This document shows, piece after piece, positions 16,546 to 25,213 of a stretch of 64,000 nucleotides of DNA. Under the pieces are notes generated by a model. It had not been told where the DNA came from. It ran no database searches and saw nothing but the letters and a program-made list of their open reading frames with translations. Location of the stretch: the NCBI RefSeq assembly GCF_001553545.1, contig NZ_CP014227.1, positions 496,001-560,000 on the forward strand. Reading direction: 5' to 3'. The stretch comes from Capnocytophaga haemolytica (GTDB taxonomy: Bacteria; Bacteroidota; Bacteroidia; Flavobacteriales; Flavobacteriaceae). The stretch's first letter is position 1, and every line of letters begins with the position of its first letter. Position numbers and translations under genes: made by a program.

Positions 16546-16601
16546 AGGGGTTAGCTTTTAGTTTTTAGCCATCGTGCTGAATGCTAAAGGCTAACCCCTA
16601 A
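16546..16601. repeat. 7-nt repeat array forming an inverted repeat
   Basis: Eight heptads, the first three AGGGGTT (16546), AGCTTTT and AGTTTTT, the last three ending in CTAA. The two ends are complementary (TTAGGGGTTAGC against GGCTAACCCCTAA), so the array could fold as a hairpin after tRNA-Trp. Confidence 0.7.
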
Positions 16602-16627
16602 AATATTTTAAAAAAGTAGTGTTTTTA

Positions 16628-16659
16628 TTTGGCTGGGGAGGAAAATCTTTGTAACTTTG
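16628..16659 (+). promoter_or_regulatory. Promoter of pepP
   Basis: TTTG at 16628-16631, 20 nt, then TAACTTTG at 16652-16659. Transcription should start just before the AGTTCTC array, which would thus lie in the 5' leader. Confidence 0.8.
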
Positions 16660-16670
16660 CGGGGTAGATT

Positions 16671-16740
16671 AGTTCTCAGTTCTCAGTTCTCAGTTCTCAG
16701 TTCTCAGTTCTCAGTTCTCAGTTCTCAGTTCTCAGTTCTA
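16671..16740. repeat. Perfect heptanucleotide run, AGTTCTC x9 plus AGTTCTA
   Basis: Nine identical copies of AGTTCTC from 16671 to 16733, then one variant to 16740. It lies between the promoter at 16628 and the pepP start at 16769. It is the only long perfect array in the window, so it is probably young or kept uniform by slippage. Confidence 0.97.
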
Positions 16741-16768
16741 ATCATTGAACATTTAATCATTAAGAAAG

Positions 16769-18538
16769 ATGAATACACCAGAAAAATTAAGAGCTTTGCG
16801 CGCTCAGATGGCTTCTGAGGGTGTAGATGCATTTGTAGTGTTCAGTGCGGATCCGCACTTGAGTGAATATTTGCCAAAAGAATGGCAGGAAAGGGCTTGG
16901 CTTTCGGGCTTTACAGGCTCGGCAGGCTTTGTGGTGGTTACCAAAGATAAGGCGGGGCTTTGGACGGACTCGCGCTATTTTGTGCAGGCAGCCATAGAAC
17001 TTAAAGACTCGGGGATTACCCTCTTTAAGGACGGTCTTGAGGATACGCCTTCGTATACACAGTGGCTTAGCAGTGAATTGCCAGCGGGGGCTACGGTAGC
17101 AGTAAATGCGTTGGCAACTTCGCACGCACTCTATACTCAGCTGGAAAGTGAACTTAGCAATAAGGGTATAAAACTCGTACACAAACCTTTGCTCGACAAG
17201 GTATGGACAGCGCGCGAACGCAATCCACTACACACGATTTTTGTACACCCTGATAAATGGGCGGGGCAGTCGGTAGTGAGTAAGCTCGCGGCAATCAGGG
17301 CGAAAATGCAGGCAGCAGAGACTGACTTGCACATCATTACAGCCTTAGACGATGTGGCTTGGACGCTGAACTTGCGCGGTAGTGATGTGGAATGCAATCC
17401 TGTGTTTGTGGGCTATATAGCCCTTGGCTTGGATGAGGCTACGCTCTTTGTGGATAAGGCAAAACTGACCCCAGAAGTAGAGCAGCACTTGCAAGCAGCA
17501 GGAGTGAAGGTAGCCGCTTATGAAGATTTCTTCCCGTATTTAGCGACTTTGAAAGCGCACAACATCCTCTTGGCACCGAATGCCAATCAGGCGATATTTG
17601 GGGCTTTAGAAGCGCATAACAAGATAACAGTTGCCGCAGCACCAGGCAACTTGATGAAGGCAGTGAAGAATGAAACAGAGTTAGAAGGCTTCCGCACCGT
17701 AATGCAGCGCGATGGTGTAGCGATGGTTAAGTTCCTCTATTGGCTGACGCATCAAGTGGGGAAAGAGCCGATGACCGAGTACAGCATAGGCGAGAAGTTA
17801 CGCGGTTTCCGTGAAGAAGGTAAGAACTTCGTGGGTGAAAGTTTTGGCAGTATTGTTGGCTATAAAGGCAACGGAGCTATTGTGCACTATTCGGCTCCGA
17901 AGGAAGGCAGTGCAGAGGTGTTTGCCGAGGGTAGCATCTTGGTGGACTCAGGAGGACAATACCTCGAAGGCACTACCGACATTACACGTACGATACCTTT
18001 AGGGAAGGTATCCGATGCGTTCTTGCGCGATAGTACCTTAGTGCTCAAAGGCTTGATTCAGCTGGCGATGGTGCAGTTTCCACGAGGTACACGCGGGGTA
18101 CAGCTCGATGCTTTTGCACGAATGGCGTTGTGGAAGGAAGCTAAGGACTACGGGCACGGTACAGGGCACGGCGTGGGCAGTTTTATGAATGTGCACGAAG
18201 GTCCGCAGAATATACGCAAGGAGATGAATCCACAGGTGCTCTATGCTGGGATGGTATGCTCAGATGAGCCTGGCTGCTACATCGAAGGGCAGTATGGCAT
18301 CAGGCACGAGAATCTTGTGGCAATAAAAGAGGTAACCAGCAATGATTTTGGTACGTTCTACAATTTTGAAACGCTAACCTTATGTCCGTTTTTGCCAAAT
18401 AGCATCAAACCAGAGCTTCTTACCTACCAGGAACGCCAATGGCTCAACGATTACCACGAACGCTGCCGCACAGCACTCCTCCCTGACTTAGATGGCGAGG
18501 TAAAAGCGTGGTTCTTGGAGATTACAAAGCCGTTGTAA
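16769..18538 (+). CDS. pepP: Xaa-Pro aminopeptidase, M24B family
   Basis: A 589-aa cytoplasmic metallopeptidase that removes N-terminal residues preceding proline. It has three parts: two creatinase-like N-terminal domains (residues ~1-310, with ERAWLSGFTGSAGFVVV and DSRYFVQA) and the pita-bread M24 catalytic domain (~315-540). Metal ligands appear in DSGGQYLEGTTDITRT, GHGTGHGVG and the C-terminal EPGCYIEGQYGIRHENL. A short C-terminal extension follows, as in eukaryote-type APP1. Its promoter and heptad-rich leader are described separately; a hairpin at 18547 ends it. Confidence 0.93.
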   Translation: MNTPEKLRALRAQMASEGVDAFVVFSADPHLSEYLPKEWQERAWLSGFTGSAGFVVVTKDKAGLWTDSRYFVQAAIELKDSGITLFKDGLEDTPSYTQWLSSELPAGATVAVNALATSHALYTQLESELSNKGIKLVHKPLLDKVWTARERNPLHTIFVHPDKWAGQSVVSKLAAIRAKMQAAETDLHIITALDDVAWTLNLRGSDVECNPVFVGYIALGLDEATLFVDKAKLTPEVEQHLQAAGVKVAAYEDFFPYLATLKAHNILLAPNANQAIFGALEAHNKITVAAAPGNLMKAVKNETELEGFRTVMQRDGVAMVKFLYWLTHQVGKEPMTEYSIGEKLRGFREEGKNFVGESFGSIVGYKGNGAIVHYSAPKEGSAEVFAEGSILVDSGGQYLEGTTDITRTIPLGKVSDAFLRDSTLVLKGLIQLAMVQFPRGTRGVQLDAFARMALWKEAKDYGHGTGHGVGSFMNVHEGPQNIRKEMNPQVLYAGMVCSDEPGCYIEGQYGIRHENLVAIKEVTSNDFGTFYNFETLTLCPFLPNSIKPELLTYQERQWLNDYHERCRTALLPDLDGEVKAWFLEITKPL

Positions 18539-18546
18539 ATTAACAG

Positions 18547-18577
18547 TAAACTGCTCAAGAGAGCAGTTTTTATTTTA
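18547..18577 (+). terminator. Rho-independent terminator after pepP
   Basis: AAACTGCTC (18548-18556), loop AAGA, GAGCAGTTT (18561-18569), then a T-rich tail. The next gene starts at 18580, so its transcript must come from read-through or an unseen promoter. Confidence 0.85.
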
Positions 18578-18579
18578 TT

Positions 18580-19410
18580 ATGAGATCAGAAGTAGACAAA
18601 CTATTTTATGAACTGATGGAGTATTCTCCTAAAAAGAAAGGAGCAGCTCTTGAGATAATAACAGCAGCTGTATTTAACACTTTCTTTAAAGAGGAGGTGA
18701 TTCACGATGAAGAGCTTATAGGAGAAAGTGGAGCTAAATATCAGATAGATGTCCTTATAGAGAAAGATGAAAAGGTGTTAGTGGAAGTTAAAGATCGTAC
18801 TTATAATAGCAATAAGAAATTAGAAATAGGTATCTTAAGAGAAAGAGAAGGGGCTACTTTAGATCTTCAGAATATTAGTGAGATATTTGTAGTCTCCGCT
18901 ACAGGCTTTACTTCATCTGCCCAAAAATATGCGCAAGGTAGTTTAAGTAATCAACGTTTGAAACCAATTAAACTTGTTGACATACGCCCTTCAACAGAGG
19001 ATGATAAAGAAGAAAAAACGGCAGAGTTTCACTTGAAGATAAGAGGGGTAAAGGCTTTTGATTTACTTTTAAATGTAGAAGGTATTTCAAATGATGAAAT
19101 TGGAGGAGAACAAGTAATTCTGTATAATACCCAAGGAGAGGAATTTGATGAATTTGAGAATTTATGTATTAGTAGAGTTGGATATGTAAAGCTGAATAAC
19201 CGACTTTATAAGGTTAAAAGTATAAAGGAAGGGAAAGATAAAGATTTTGGTTTAGAAGAAATAGTATCGAGACCAAAAGGAGATCCTGTGTTGTACCTTA
19301 GGTATGGAGAGAAAGAAAAACTCTTTACAGATGCTCAATTGAGAGAAGCTATCAATAATGTATTAATAAAAAAGGAGTCTCATCTAATTGAGACTCCTAA
19401 TTATTTATAA
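18580..19410 (+). CDS. PD-(D/E)XK nuclease-fold protein, 276 aa
   Basis: The N-terminal half looks like a restriction-endonuclease fold: GAALEIITAAVF supplies an N-terminal helix with Glu25, and YQIDVLIEKDEKVLVEVKDR gives Asp57 and the E-x-K pair Glu69/Lys71 with the right spacing. The rest (~130-276) is beta-rich and unrecognised (an OB- or barrel-like domain is possible). No methyltransferase or specificity gene is adjacent, so it is not an obvious restriction system; Mrr-like or repair roles are possible. It is more AT-rich than pepP and purD and sits alone between them, which suggests recent insertion. Its 3' end overlaps the purD 3' end by 6 bp. Confidence 0.65.
   Translation: MRSEVDKLFYELMEYSPKKKGAALEIITAAVFNTFFKEEVIHDEELIGESGAKYQIDVLIEKDEKVLVEVKDRTYNSNKKLEIGILREREGATLDLQNISEIFVVSATGFTSSAQKYAQGSLSNQRLKPIKLVDIRPSTEDDKEEKTAEFHLKIRGVKAFDLLLNVEGISNDEIGGEQVILYNTQGEEFDEFENLCISRVGYVKLNNRLYKVKSIKEGKDKDFGLEEIVSRPKGDPVLYLRYGEKEKLFTDAQLREAINNVLIKKESHLIETPNYL
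19367..19398 (-). terminator. purD terminator lying inside the convergent gene's coding end
   Basis: On the minus strand AGGAGTCTCA (19398-19389), a 6-nt loop, TGAGACTCCT (19382-19373), then seven T. The whole hairpin is within the last 15 codons of the PD-(D/E)XK gene. On the plus strand the tail is TAATTATTT, so it may work in both directions. Confidence 0.85.
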
Positions 19411-20679
19411 ATCAAACCCGATATCCCTTCGAAAGTACTGTCTCTCAAAGTGGATTTTCTCAATATTCTTATATGATTGTGCAAGAGCTTTATGAAAATC
19501 ATTTGCAAGCGATGTTACAGCAAGCACGCGACCTCCTGTAGTTACAGTTTTACCATCTTTGATAGCTGTCCCAGCGTGAAATACAAGACTTTCATTTACA
19601 TCTTTTAATCCTGTAATAGGGAATCCTTTTTGATAAGTTTCTGGGTAGCCACCGGAGGTAAGCATCACTGTTGCTGCAGTCTTTGGTGTTATTTTTAATG
19701 TCATTTTATCAAGTTCTTGCTTTTCTAAGGCTTTGAAAATATTGACTAGGTCAGACTCAATCCGTGGGAGAATGACCTCTGTCTCAGGATCACCCATACG
19801 GACATTATACTCAATTACAAACGGGTCTTCACCAACCTTGATAAGTCCAATAAAAATAAACCCTTTATAGTCAATATGTTCCTGTTGCAATCCTAAAATT
19901 GTAGGCTTGATAATACGCTCTTCAATTTTCTGCATAAAAAGGTCATCAACAAACGGAACTGGTGAGATTGCTCCCATTCCCCCTGTATTTAGTCCTGTAT
20001 CTCCTTCTCCTACACGCTTATAGTCTTTTGCAGTAGGCAAGATCTTATAATGTTTACCATCGGTCAGCACAAAGCAACTTAGCTCAATACCATCTAAAAA
20101 TTCTTCAATAACTATCTTATGACTTGCCTCTCCAAACTTAGCCTCAATGAGCATATCGTGCAAAGCTGTACGAGCCTCATCAATTGAAGGTAGAATCAGC
20201 ACTCCCTTACCAGCTGCCAGACCATCAGCCTTGAGAACATAAGGAGGTTTTAAAGTCTCTAAGAACCGATAACCTTCCTCAAGCCGGTCTTTCGTAAAGC
20301 TATTGTATTTTGCCGTAGGAATACTGTGTCGCTGCATAAATTGCTTAGCAAACTCTTTACTTCCTTCAAGTTTAGCCCCTTCTTGTGAGGGTGCTATAAT
20401 CTGTACATTTTCAGCGAGGTATGTGTCGCGCTTAAAAAAGTCATAGATACCGTGCACAAGAGGATCTTCAGGTCCAACTATAACCATCTTAATATCTTTC
20501 TCAATAACAAGCCTTTTCACTGCTTGAAAGTCAGTAGTTGAAATATCTACATTTGTAGCTATCGCAGCAGTTCCACCATTACCAGGAGCTACATACAACC
20601 TCTCGCAGTGAGGGCTTTGTACTACTTTATATGCGAAGGCGTGTTCGCGCCCACCGGAGCCTAAAATAAGTATATTCAT
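19405..20679 (-). CDS. purD: Phosphoribosylamine-glycine ligase (GARS)
   Basis: A 424-aa ATP-grasp enzyme, second step of purine synthesis, joining glycine to phosphoribosylamine. The start MNILILGSGGREHAFAYK is the family's N-terminal Rossmann signature; an earlier in-frame ATG at 20691 would add MITK and is less likely. ATP-grasp residues are seen in VLKADGLAAGKGV, and the signature NVRMGDPETEVILPR is complete. It lies 30 nt after nadE on the same strand and is ended by a hairpin inside the opposing gene. Confidence 0.97.
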   Translation of the reverse strand: MNILILGSGGREHAFAYKVVQSPHCERLYVAPGNGGTAAIATNVDISTTDFQAVKRLVIEKDIKMVIVGPEDPLVHGIYDFFKRDTYLAENVQIIAPSQEGAKLEGSKEFAKQFMQRHSIPTAKYNSFTKDRLEEGYRFLETLKPPYVLKADGLAAGKGVLILPSIDEARTALHDMLIEAKFGEASHKIVIEEFLDGIELSCFVLTDGKHYKILPTAKDYKRVGEGDTGLNTGGMGAISPVPFVDDLFMQKIEERIIKPTILGLQQEHIDYKGFIFIGLIKVGEDPFVIEYNVRMGDPETEVILPRIESDLVNIFKALEKQELDKMTLKITPKTAATVMLTSGGYPETYQKGFPITGLKDVNESLVFHAGTAIKDGKTVTTGGRVLAVTSLANDFHKALAQSYKNIEKIHFERQYFRRDIGFDL

Positions 20680-20709
20680 CTTCGTAATCAATCTATTAAT
20701 AAAAGAATT

Positions 20710-21495
20710 CTATTTATATGATGAAGGAATTAAGCACGTAGGGATAGGCGTCATCTTATGAAGATTAGCACGATGTAAGCGAGTGTATATCTGAAGTACC
20801 TCGTACTGCCGATCGGTAAGAGTTTCATCTCCAGAAGGTTTATTAATGTACTGCATAGCCCATTCAAGCTCGTCATAAGTGGCTTTCAGTTGATCCTCGT
20901 CTGAACGGTCATCCCCAAAAAGGCCGTCCGAAGGCTTTGCTTCAAGAATAGATTTAGGTACTTTCAAATACTCTGCAAGCTTATAAACTTCACTTTTCAT
21001 CAAGTCAGCAATCGGACTTATATCAACGCCACCATCGCCGTACTTAGTGAAAAAGCCCACTCCGAAATCCTCGACTTTATTTCCTGTTCCTACCACAATA
21101 CGTCCGTCCAGCCCAGCAAAATAGTACAATGTAGTCATACGTAAACGTGCTCTTGTATTGGCAAGCGCCATCTCGTAGGTAGTCTTATCCGTTTTAGGGA
21201 TAGCAGCTACGAACTGATCGAAAGTAGGCGTCAAATCCACTTCAACAGCACTTACATTCTTGTATTTCTTCTTTAGCTGAGCGATATGTTCCTTAGCTCG
21301 GCTCACGTGTGCTTCTGCCTGATGGATAGGCATCTCAACACATAAAGTAGGCAATTTACTTTGGGCGCAAAGTGTAGAAACTACTGCAGAATCAACACCA
21401 CCAGAAACGCCTATAACAAGACCATTAAGGTGTGCATTTTCCACATAGGTCTTAATCCATTGCACAATATACTGAGTTACTTTTTCTGTATCCAT
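20710..21495 (-). CDS. nadE: NAD+ synthetase, ammonia-dependent type
   Basis: A 261-aa enzyme converting deamido-NAD to NAD with ammonia and ATP. GVSGGVDSAVV (residues ~28-38) is the PP-loop, and GNKVEDFGVGFFTKYGDGGVDISPIADLMKSEVY is the NaAD-binding and dimer region. There is no N-terminal glutaminase domain, so it depends on free ammonia. It lies between the methyltransferase and purD with gaps of about 31 nt on each side, consistent with a three-gene unit. Confidence 0.95.
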   Translation of the reverse strand: MDTEKVTQYIVQWIKTYVENAHLNGLVIGVSGGVDSAVVSTLCAQSKLPTLCVEMPIHQAEAHVSRAKEHIAQLKKKYKNVSAVEVDLTPTFDQFVAAIPKTDKTTYEMALANTRARLRMTTLYYFAGLDGRIVVGTGNKVEDFGVGFFTKYGDGGVDISPIADLMKSEVYKLAEYLKVPKSILEAKPSDGLFGDDRSDEDQLKATYDELEWAMQYINKPSGDETLTDRQYEVLQIYTRLHRANLHKMTPIPTCLIPSSYK

Positions 21496-21526
21496 TGAGT
21501 ATTAAAATTTTATCTATTATATCTAT

Positions 21527-22066
21527 TTACTTTGTAGAGTTTTTGAACTCACATCGCTCTGCATAAACGGCATAATACCGAGGGGTAAAATAACGCAATA
21601 AGGGGCGAAAACCCAGTTTCTTCACAGGGTGGGTCCACTTCTCACGGTACTGAATTTCCCAACCCGCTTTCTCAAGAAGCATATCCAACTGCCAATCTTC
21701 AAACTCGTGAAAATGACAATCGCGAGGGTCCTTGTTATTGCGATAAGCAGAAGCGAACCACAAGCGAAGCGGCACTGTAACCAGAAGCTTCCTCGAAGGG
21801 ACGTTCTGCAACACTCCAAAAGGATTAACCAAATGCTCCAAAATCTCCAAAGCCGTGGTAAAGTCAGCAGCATAGCTTTGCAAATGCTCAGGCATTAAAT
21901 CCAAATCCTCACCTTGCGTATTTTGCACACGATAGCCAGAGGCTTCCATCACCTCTGAAAAAGGGTTCCTAACACCTAAATCCAGCACACTACAACCCTC
22001 AGGAGCAAACTTTTTTAGGATTGCCAGCGTACGGTCATAACGTTTTTTAGGATAATGCTTATACAT
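21527..22066 (-). CDS. Class I SAM-dependent methyltransferase
   Basis: A 179-aa protein if it starts at MYKHYPKKRYDRT (22066). The further upstream ATG at 22126 would overlap the preceding terminator hairpin and is unlikely. CSVLDLGVRNPFSE is motif I of the SAM-binding Rossmann fold, with an acidic residue after it (QGEDLDLMP), and TALEILEHLVNPFGVL is the methyltransferase-11-type motif. The acceptor is unknown. It is the first gene of a probable methyltransferase-nadE-purD unit. Confidence 0.82.
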   Translation of the reverse strand: MYKHYPKKRYDRTLAILKKFAPEGCSVLDLGVRNPFSEVMEASGYRVQNTQGEDLDLMPEHLQSYAADFTTALEILEHLVNPFGVLQNVPSRKLLVTVPLRLWFASAYRNNKDPRDCHFHEFEDWQLDMLLEKAGWEIQYREKWTHPVKKLGFRPLLRYFTPRYYAVYAERCEFKNSTK

Positions 22067-22108
22067 ACACTTATTGATAATTAGTGTTTTACAGTTCCTA
22101 TTCACTGT

Positions 22109-22146
22109 AAAATAAAAACGTTGCAAATGTAAGCATTTGCAACGTT
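22109..22146 (-). terminator. Strong terminator after gldJ
   Basis: A perfect 13-bp inverted repeat: AACGTTGCAAATG at 22117-22129 and its complement at 22134-22146, with a 4-nt loop. On the minus strand it is followed by TTTTTATTTT. It begins 35 nt after the gldJ stop. Confidence 0.92.
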
Positions 22147-22180
22147 CTGTACAATTAATTTATTGAATATTTTTTGAAAA

Positions 22181-23833
22181 TTATCCTTTCGGAGTTTTAT
22201 GGTTCTTCTTAGCCTTTGAACCTACACGGCTCATTGCGTTACGGAATCCGATGTAATCAGTAGCGATGTACTGAGGTAAATAACGACGTTGAGCAGGGTC
22301 AATCCAATAAGCACGGTCTCTCCACGAACCACCTTTGTATACGCGAACTTCGTCGTCAATAAGTGAAGTACGATCGTTAGAAGTATCATAATCCTTACCA
22401 TTAGGTGAAGTTCCTTGCTTCTTAGGCTTAGGAGCGTTGTACATTGAGTTTACATAGTCAGCATCAGCTGTCATCATCTCATCTTGTCCACGATAATTAC
22501 GGGTTGAAGCCTTATCACCATCGTGATAGCTACGGTTATCAGAGTGTGTAAAGTTATAACGCAAGTAAGTCTCACTTGAGTCAATAGGAATAGTAGCTAA
22601 GTTTCCAGGGAGGTTACGAGCGATGATCTTCCCGTTAGGCAAAGTATCATACTTCACATTTTCAGTAGTAACCACCACTTGCTTACCATCTTTATCAATA
22701 GCGTGTTTCATATACACATTACCACGATAGTAGTTAAAATCAGAGATCTCATCATCAATGATAGGGCGATATACGTCAGCTACCCATTCAGCTACGTTCC
22801 CAGCCATATCATATAAACCAAAGTCATTAGGTGGGTAAGTCTTTACTGCTACAGTGATATCACCTTTATCATCTGACCAACCTGCCAGCCCACCATAATC
22901 ACCTTTACCTTGCTTGAAGTTAGCCAACTGGTCACCACGAGTACGGCGCTTAGTCGAACGTGTGTATTGACTATCCCAAGGATATTTTTTACGTCCTTGT
23001 AGTGAGTTGTATTCACGGATACCATTAAGCGATTTCGCAGCGTATTCCCATTCAGCTTCAGTAGGAAGACGATACTCAGGCAACAAAATACCACTGGTTT
23101 GCTTAGCATAAGCTGTCTCACCATTCTTGTCAGTTGCTTTCTTACCGCCCATTTCTCCTTGTATCTTACCTCCGTAAGTCTCTGAAGGTGCATTTAAATA
23201 TGTATCAGTACTGAATGTACTCTGAGCATCTACATTGTAACGAGCATCCTTAGCAAGGAAGCCGTCACGCTCTAAGATAGCCTCATTTACACGGTCAGTA
23301 CGCCAAGTACTGAACTGTACTGCTTGTACCCAGTTTACACCTACTACAGGGTATTCAGCGTAAGCAGGGTGACGCAAGTAATTAGTTACCATTGCTTCAT
23401 TAGCACTCAGTGGGCTACGCCATACCAAAGTATCAGGCAATGCACCTATATATATATTTCTATACTGTTCTTGGTCTGGAGGAAACACTCGCTTCAACCA
23501 ATCTAAGTATTCCATATACATCTTGTTTGTTACCTCAGTCTCATCCATATAGAACGACTGTACGTGCTGTTGCGTAGGCATATTATCCCAATCGTGCATC
23601 ACATTGTCCTGCACTTGCCCCATTGTGAATGTTCCGCCTTCAATCAACACTAACCCAGGACCTGTCTCTTGATCCTTAAAATCTGTATTGTACTGAAAAC
23701 CACCTTCCTTGGCGTTGATTTTCCACCCTGTCGCACTTGACGTATTCTTGTCGGATTTCTTACCTCCACAGCTTGCGAGTAGCAATCCTGCCAAGGCAAC
23801 GAAAACAGGGACTTTTAATAAATTTCTTCTCAT
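22181..23833 (-). CDS. gldJ: Gliding motility lipoprotein GldJ
   Basis: A 550-aa outer-membrane lipoprotein of the gliding and T9SS machinery. MRRNLLKVPVFVALAGLLLASC is a lipoprotein signal with the lipobox Cys at 22, which fixes the start at 23833 rather than the earlier in-frame ATG. The body has an FGE-sulfatase/C-type-lectin-like fold: GLVLIEGGTFTMGQV, MDETEVTNKMYMEYLDWL, and YDMAGNVAEWVADVY, ending with GGSWRDRAYWIDPAQRRYLP. In Flavobacterium, GldJ is needed for stability of GldK and for T9SS secretion, so the SprB-repeat protein at 1029 is a plausible cargo of the same system. No -7 box of good quality is seen upstream. Confidence 0.96.
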   Translation of the reverse strand: MRRNLLKVPVFVALAGLLLASCGGKKSDKNTSSATGWKINAKEGGFQYNTDFKDQETGPGLVLIEGGTFTMGQVQDNVMHDWDNMPTQQHVQSFYMDETEVTNKMYMEYLDWLKRVFPPDQEQYRNIYIGALPDTLVWRSPLSANEAMVTNYLRHPAYAEYPVVGVNWVQAVQFSTWRTDRVNEAILERDGFLAKDARYNVDAQSTFSTDTYLNAPSETYGGKIQGEMGGKKATDKNGETAYAKQTSGILLPEYRLPTEAEWEYAAKSLNGIREYNSLQGRKKYPWDSQYTRSTKRRTRGDQLANFKQGKGDYGGLAGWSDDKGDITVAVKTYPPNDFGLYDMAGNVAEWVADVYRPIIDDEISDFNYYRGNVYMKHAIDKDGKQVVVTTENVKYDTLPNGKIIARNLPGNLATIPIDSSETYLRYNFTHSDNRSYHDGDKASTRNYRGQDEMMTADADYVNSMYNAPKPKKQGTSPNGKDYDTSNDRTSLIDDEVRVYKGGSWRDRAYWIDPAQRRYLPQYIATDYIGFRNAMSRVGSKAKKNHKTPKG

Positions 23834-24055
23834 AGTAAAAACACTTGTTAGCATAAAAATTCGGGTGCAAGGTAGCAATATTTTCAAATATAGAGATACC
23901 TTTTTCACCATTTTAACTATATATTAATATTTAATTTTTTCACAGTTTTCTGTATAAAATTGAATTACAGCAAAATACACATCTTCTCAACTATAAAAAA
24001 TTTATACATTTTTTTCACAAGACGGTCAAATTTTAACAATCCTTTAAGTAAAATT

Positions 24056-25090
24056 TCAAAGAAAATTGAACCTGTCAGCCAAAAAAATCAGTAGTAACGA
24101 CAGTACAAATGAGATCACAGGTGCTATCATCCACATTGCAAAAAACCGCTTTACCTGTGTCTTCTTAAAAATATTCTTATGCCCCATCTTGGCGACTCCT
24201 ATCCCCAGAATAGCCGCTACATTCACCTGAACCAGTGAGGTTGGTATCCCTTTCACCACTGAGGCAAGCAGTAGCAAGCTCCCTGAGATAAAAGCAATAA
24301 TCACCGCTTCAAACTTCCCGAAAAGCACAATCTCCTTTCCTGTATTGCGCAGTATCTTATGACCGAATAGTGACGAGCCAATGCCGAAGCAAGGTGCCAC
24401 TACCAAAGTAGCCAACATCAAGATCACTATGTGATCACTCTCTTTGATATTCAGCTCATTGATAGTCATCGTATAAAGCGGACCCGCAGCATTGGCAACG
24501 TTGTTCGAACCAATGGCAAACGACACGTACAGCGCCATCGCTATCAACAGATAATCCCAAATAGGCTTTGCATTTTCATTCTGCGCTCTCAGCATCGTCA
24601 GCCCCCGCCGCCGCATCGGCTTGTAGATGTATTTCCCCGCAAAAAAACTCAGAAAATACGAGATCACAGGCAGAACAAACCACGCTGGGATAATCTCCTC
24701 AAAAAGCATATTCGTATCGAGCTTATTGAAGTAAAGTGCTGGCGCTGCCAGTGAGAGCACCGCCGCTTGGCTGGTCGATTGTGGTATCCCCGCGATATTC
24801 GAAATAAGCATCGTGATAGCTATTGAGAACAGCGCTATCGACACCACTATGAAGGTCATATACTCACCTGAAAGAATGCCGCTCCCCATTGTGTTAGCGG
24901 TCTTTTTCCCCGCTAAAAGGGCACCTACAAACACCATAATACCAAACAACCCTGGGATGATACTCTTGCGGATCACATTTGCACCATAAGTAGCTGAGAA
25001 TGCTGGCGCAGTACCACTACCCCCCATCGTAATCGCCAGCAACATCGCTGTAAGAAACGGTATTAATAATTGGTTGTATATCGGTGACAT
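24056..25090 (-). CDS. PiT-family inorganic phosphate permease
   Basis: A 344-aa inner-membrane protein with about ten membrane helices. The two inverted PiT repeats can be seen: GGSGTAPAFSATYGANVIRK near the N-terminus and GSNNVANAAGPLYT near residue 197, corresponding to the G-A-N-D-V-A-N-A signature. It probably imports phosphate with protons or sodium; sulfate or another anion cannot be excluded. No phoU-like gene is next to it. It has its own -7 box at 25126-25119. Confidence 0.82.
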   Translation of the reverse strand: MSPIYNQLLIPFLTAMLLAITMGGSGTAPAFSATYGANVIRKSIIPGLFGIMVFVGALLAGKKTANTMGSGILSGEYMTFIVVSIALFSIAITMLISNIAGIPQSTSQAAVLSLAAPALYFNKLDTNMLFEEIIPAWFVLPVISYFLSFFAGKYIYKPMRRRGLTMLRAQNENAKPIWDYLLIAMALYVSFAIGSNNVANAAGPLYTMTINELNIKESDHIVILMLATLVVAPCFGIGSSLFGHKILRNTGKEIVLFGKFEAVIIAFISGSLLLLASVVKGIPTSLVQVNVAAILGIGVAKMGHKNIFKKTQVKRFFAMWMIAPVISFVLSLLLIFLADRFNFL

Positions 25091-25118
25091 CTCTTGATCT
25101 GATTTGCAAAATAGGCGA

Positions 25119-25126
25119 CAAAGGTA
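25119..25126 (-). promoter_or_regulatory. -7 box TACCTTTG for the PiT permease
   Basis: TACCTTTG on the minus strand, 28 nt before the start codon, matches TANNTTTG. Confidence 0.5.
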
Positions 25127-25213
25127 CGAACTTTATTTTACAATGCAAGCAATTGGATCAAAACTTTTTCTATCTGAGATTAAAAAAACTATCTCTAACG
25201 CTCGTCCATACAT

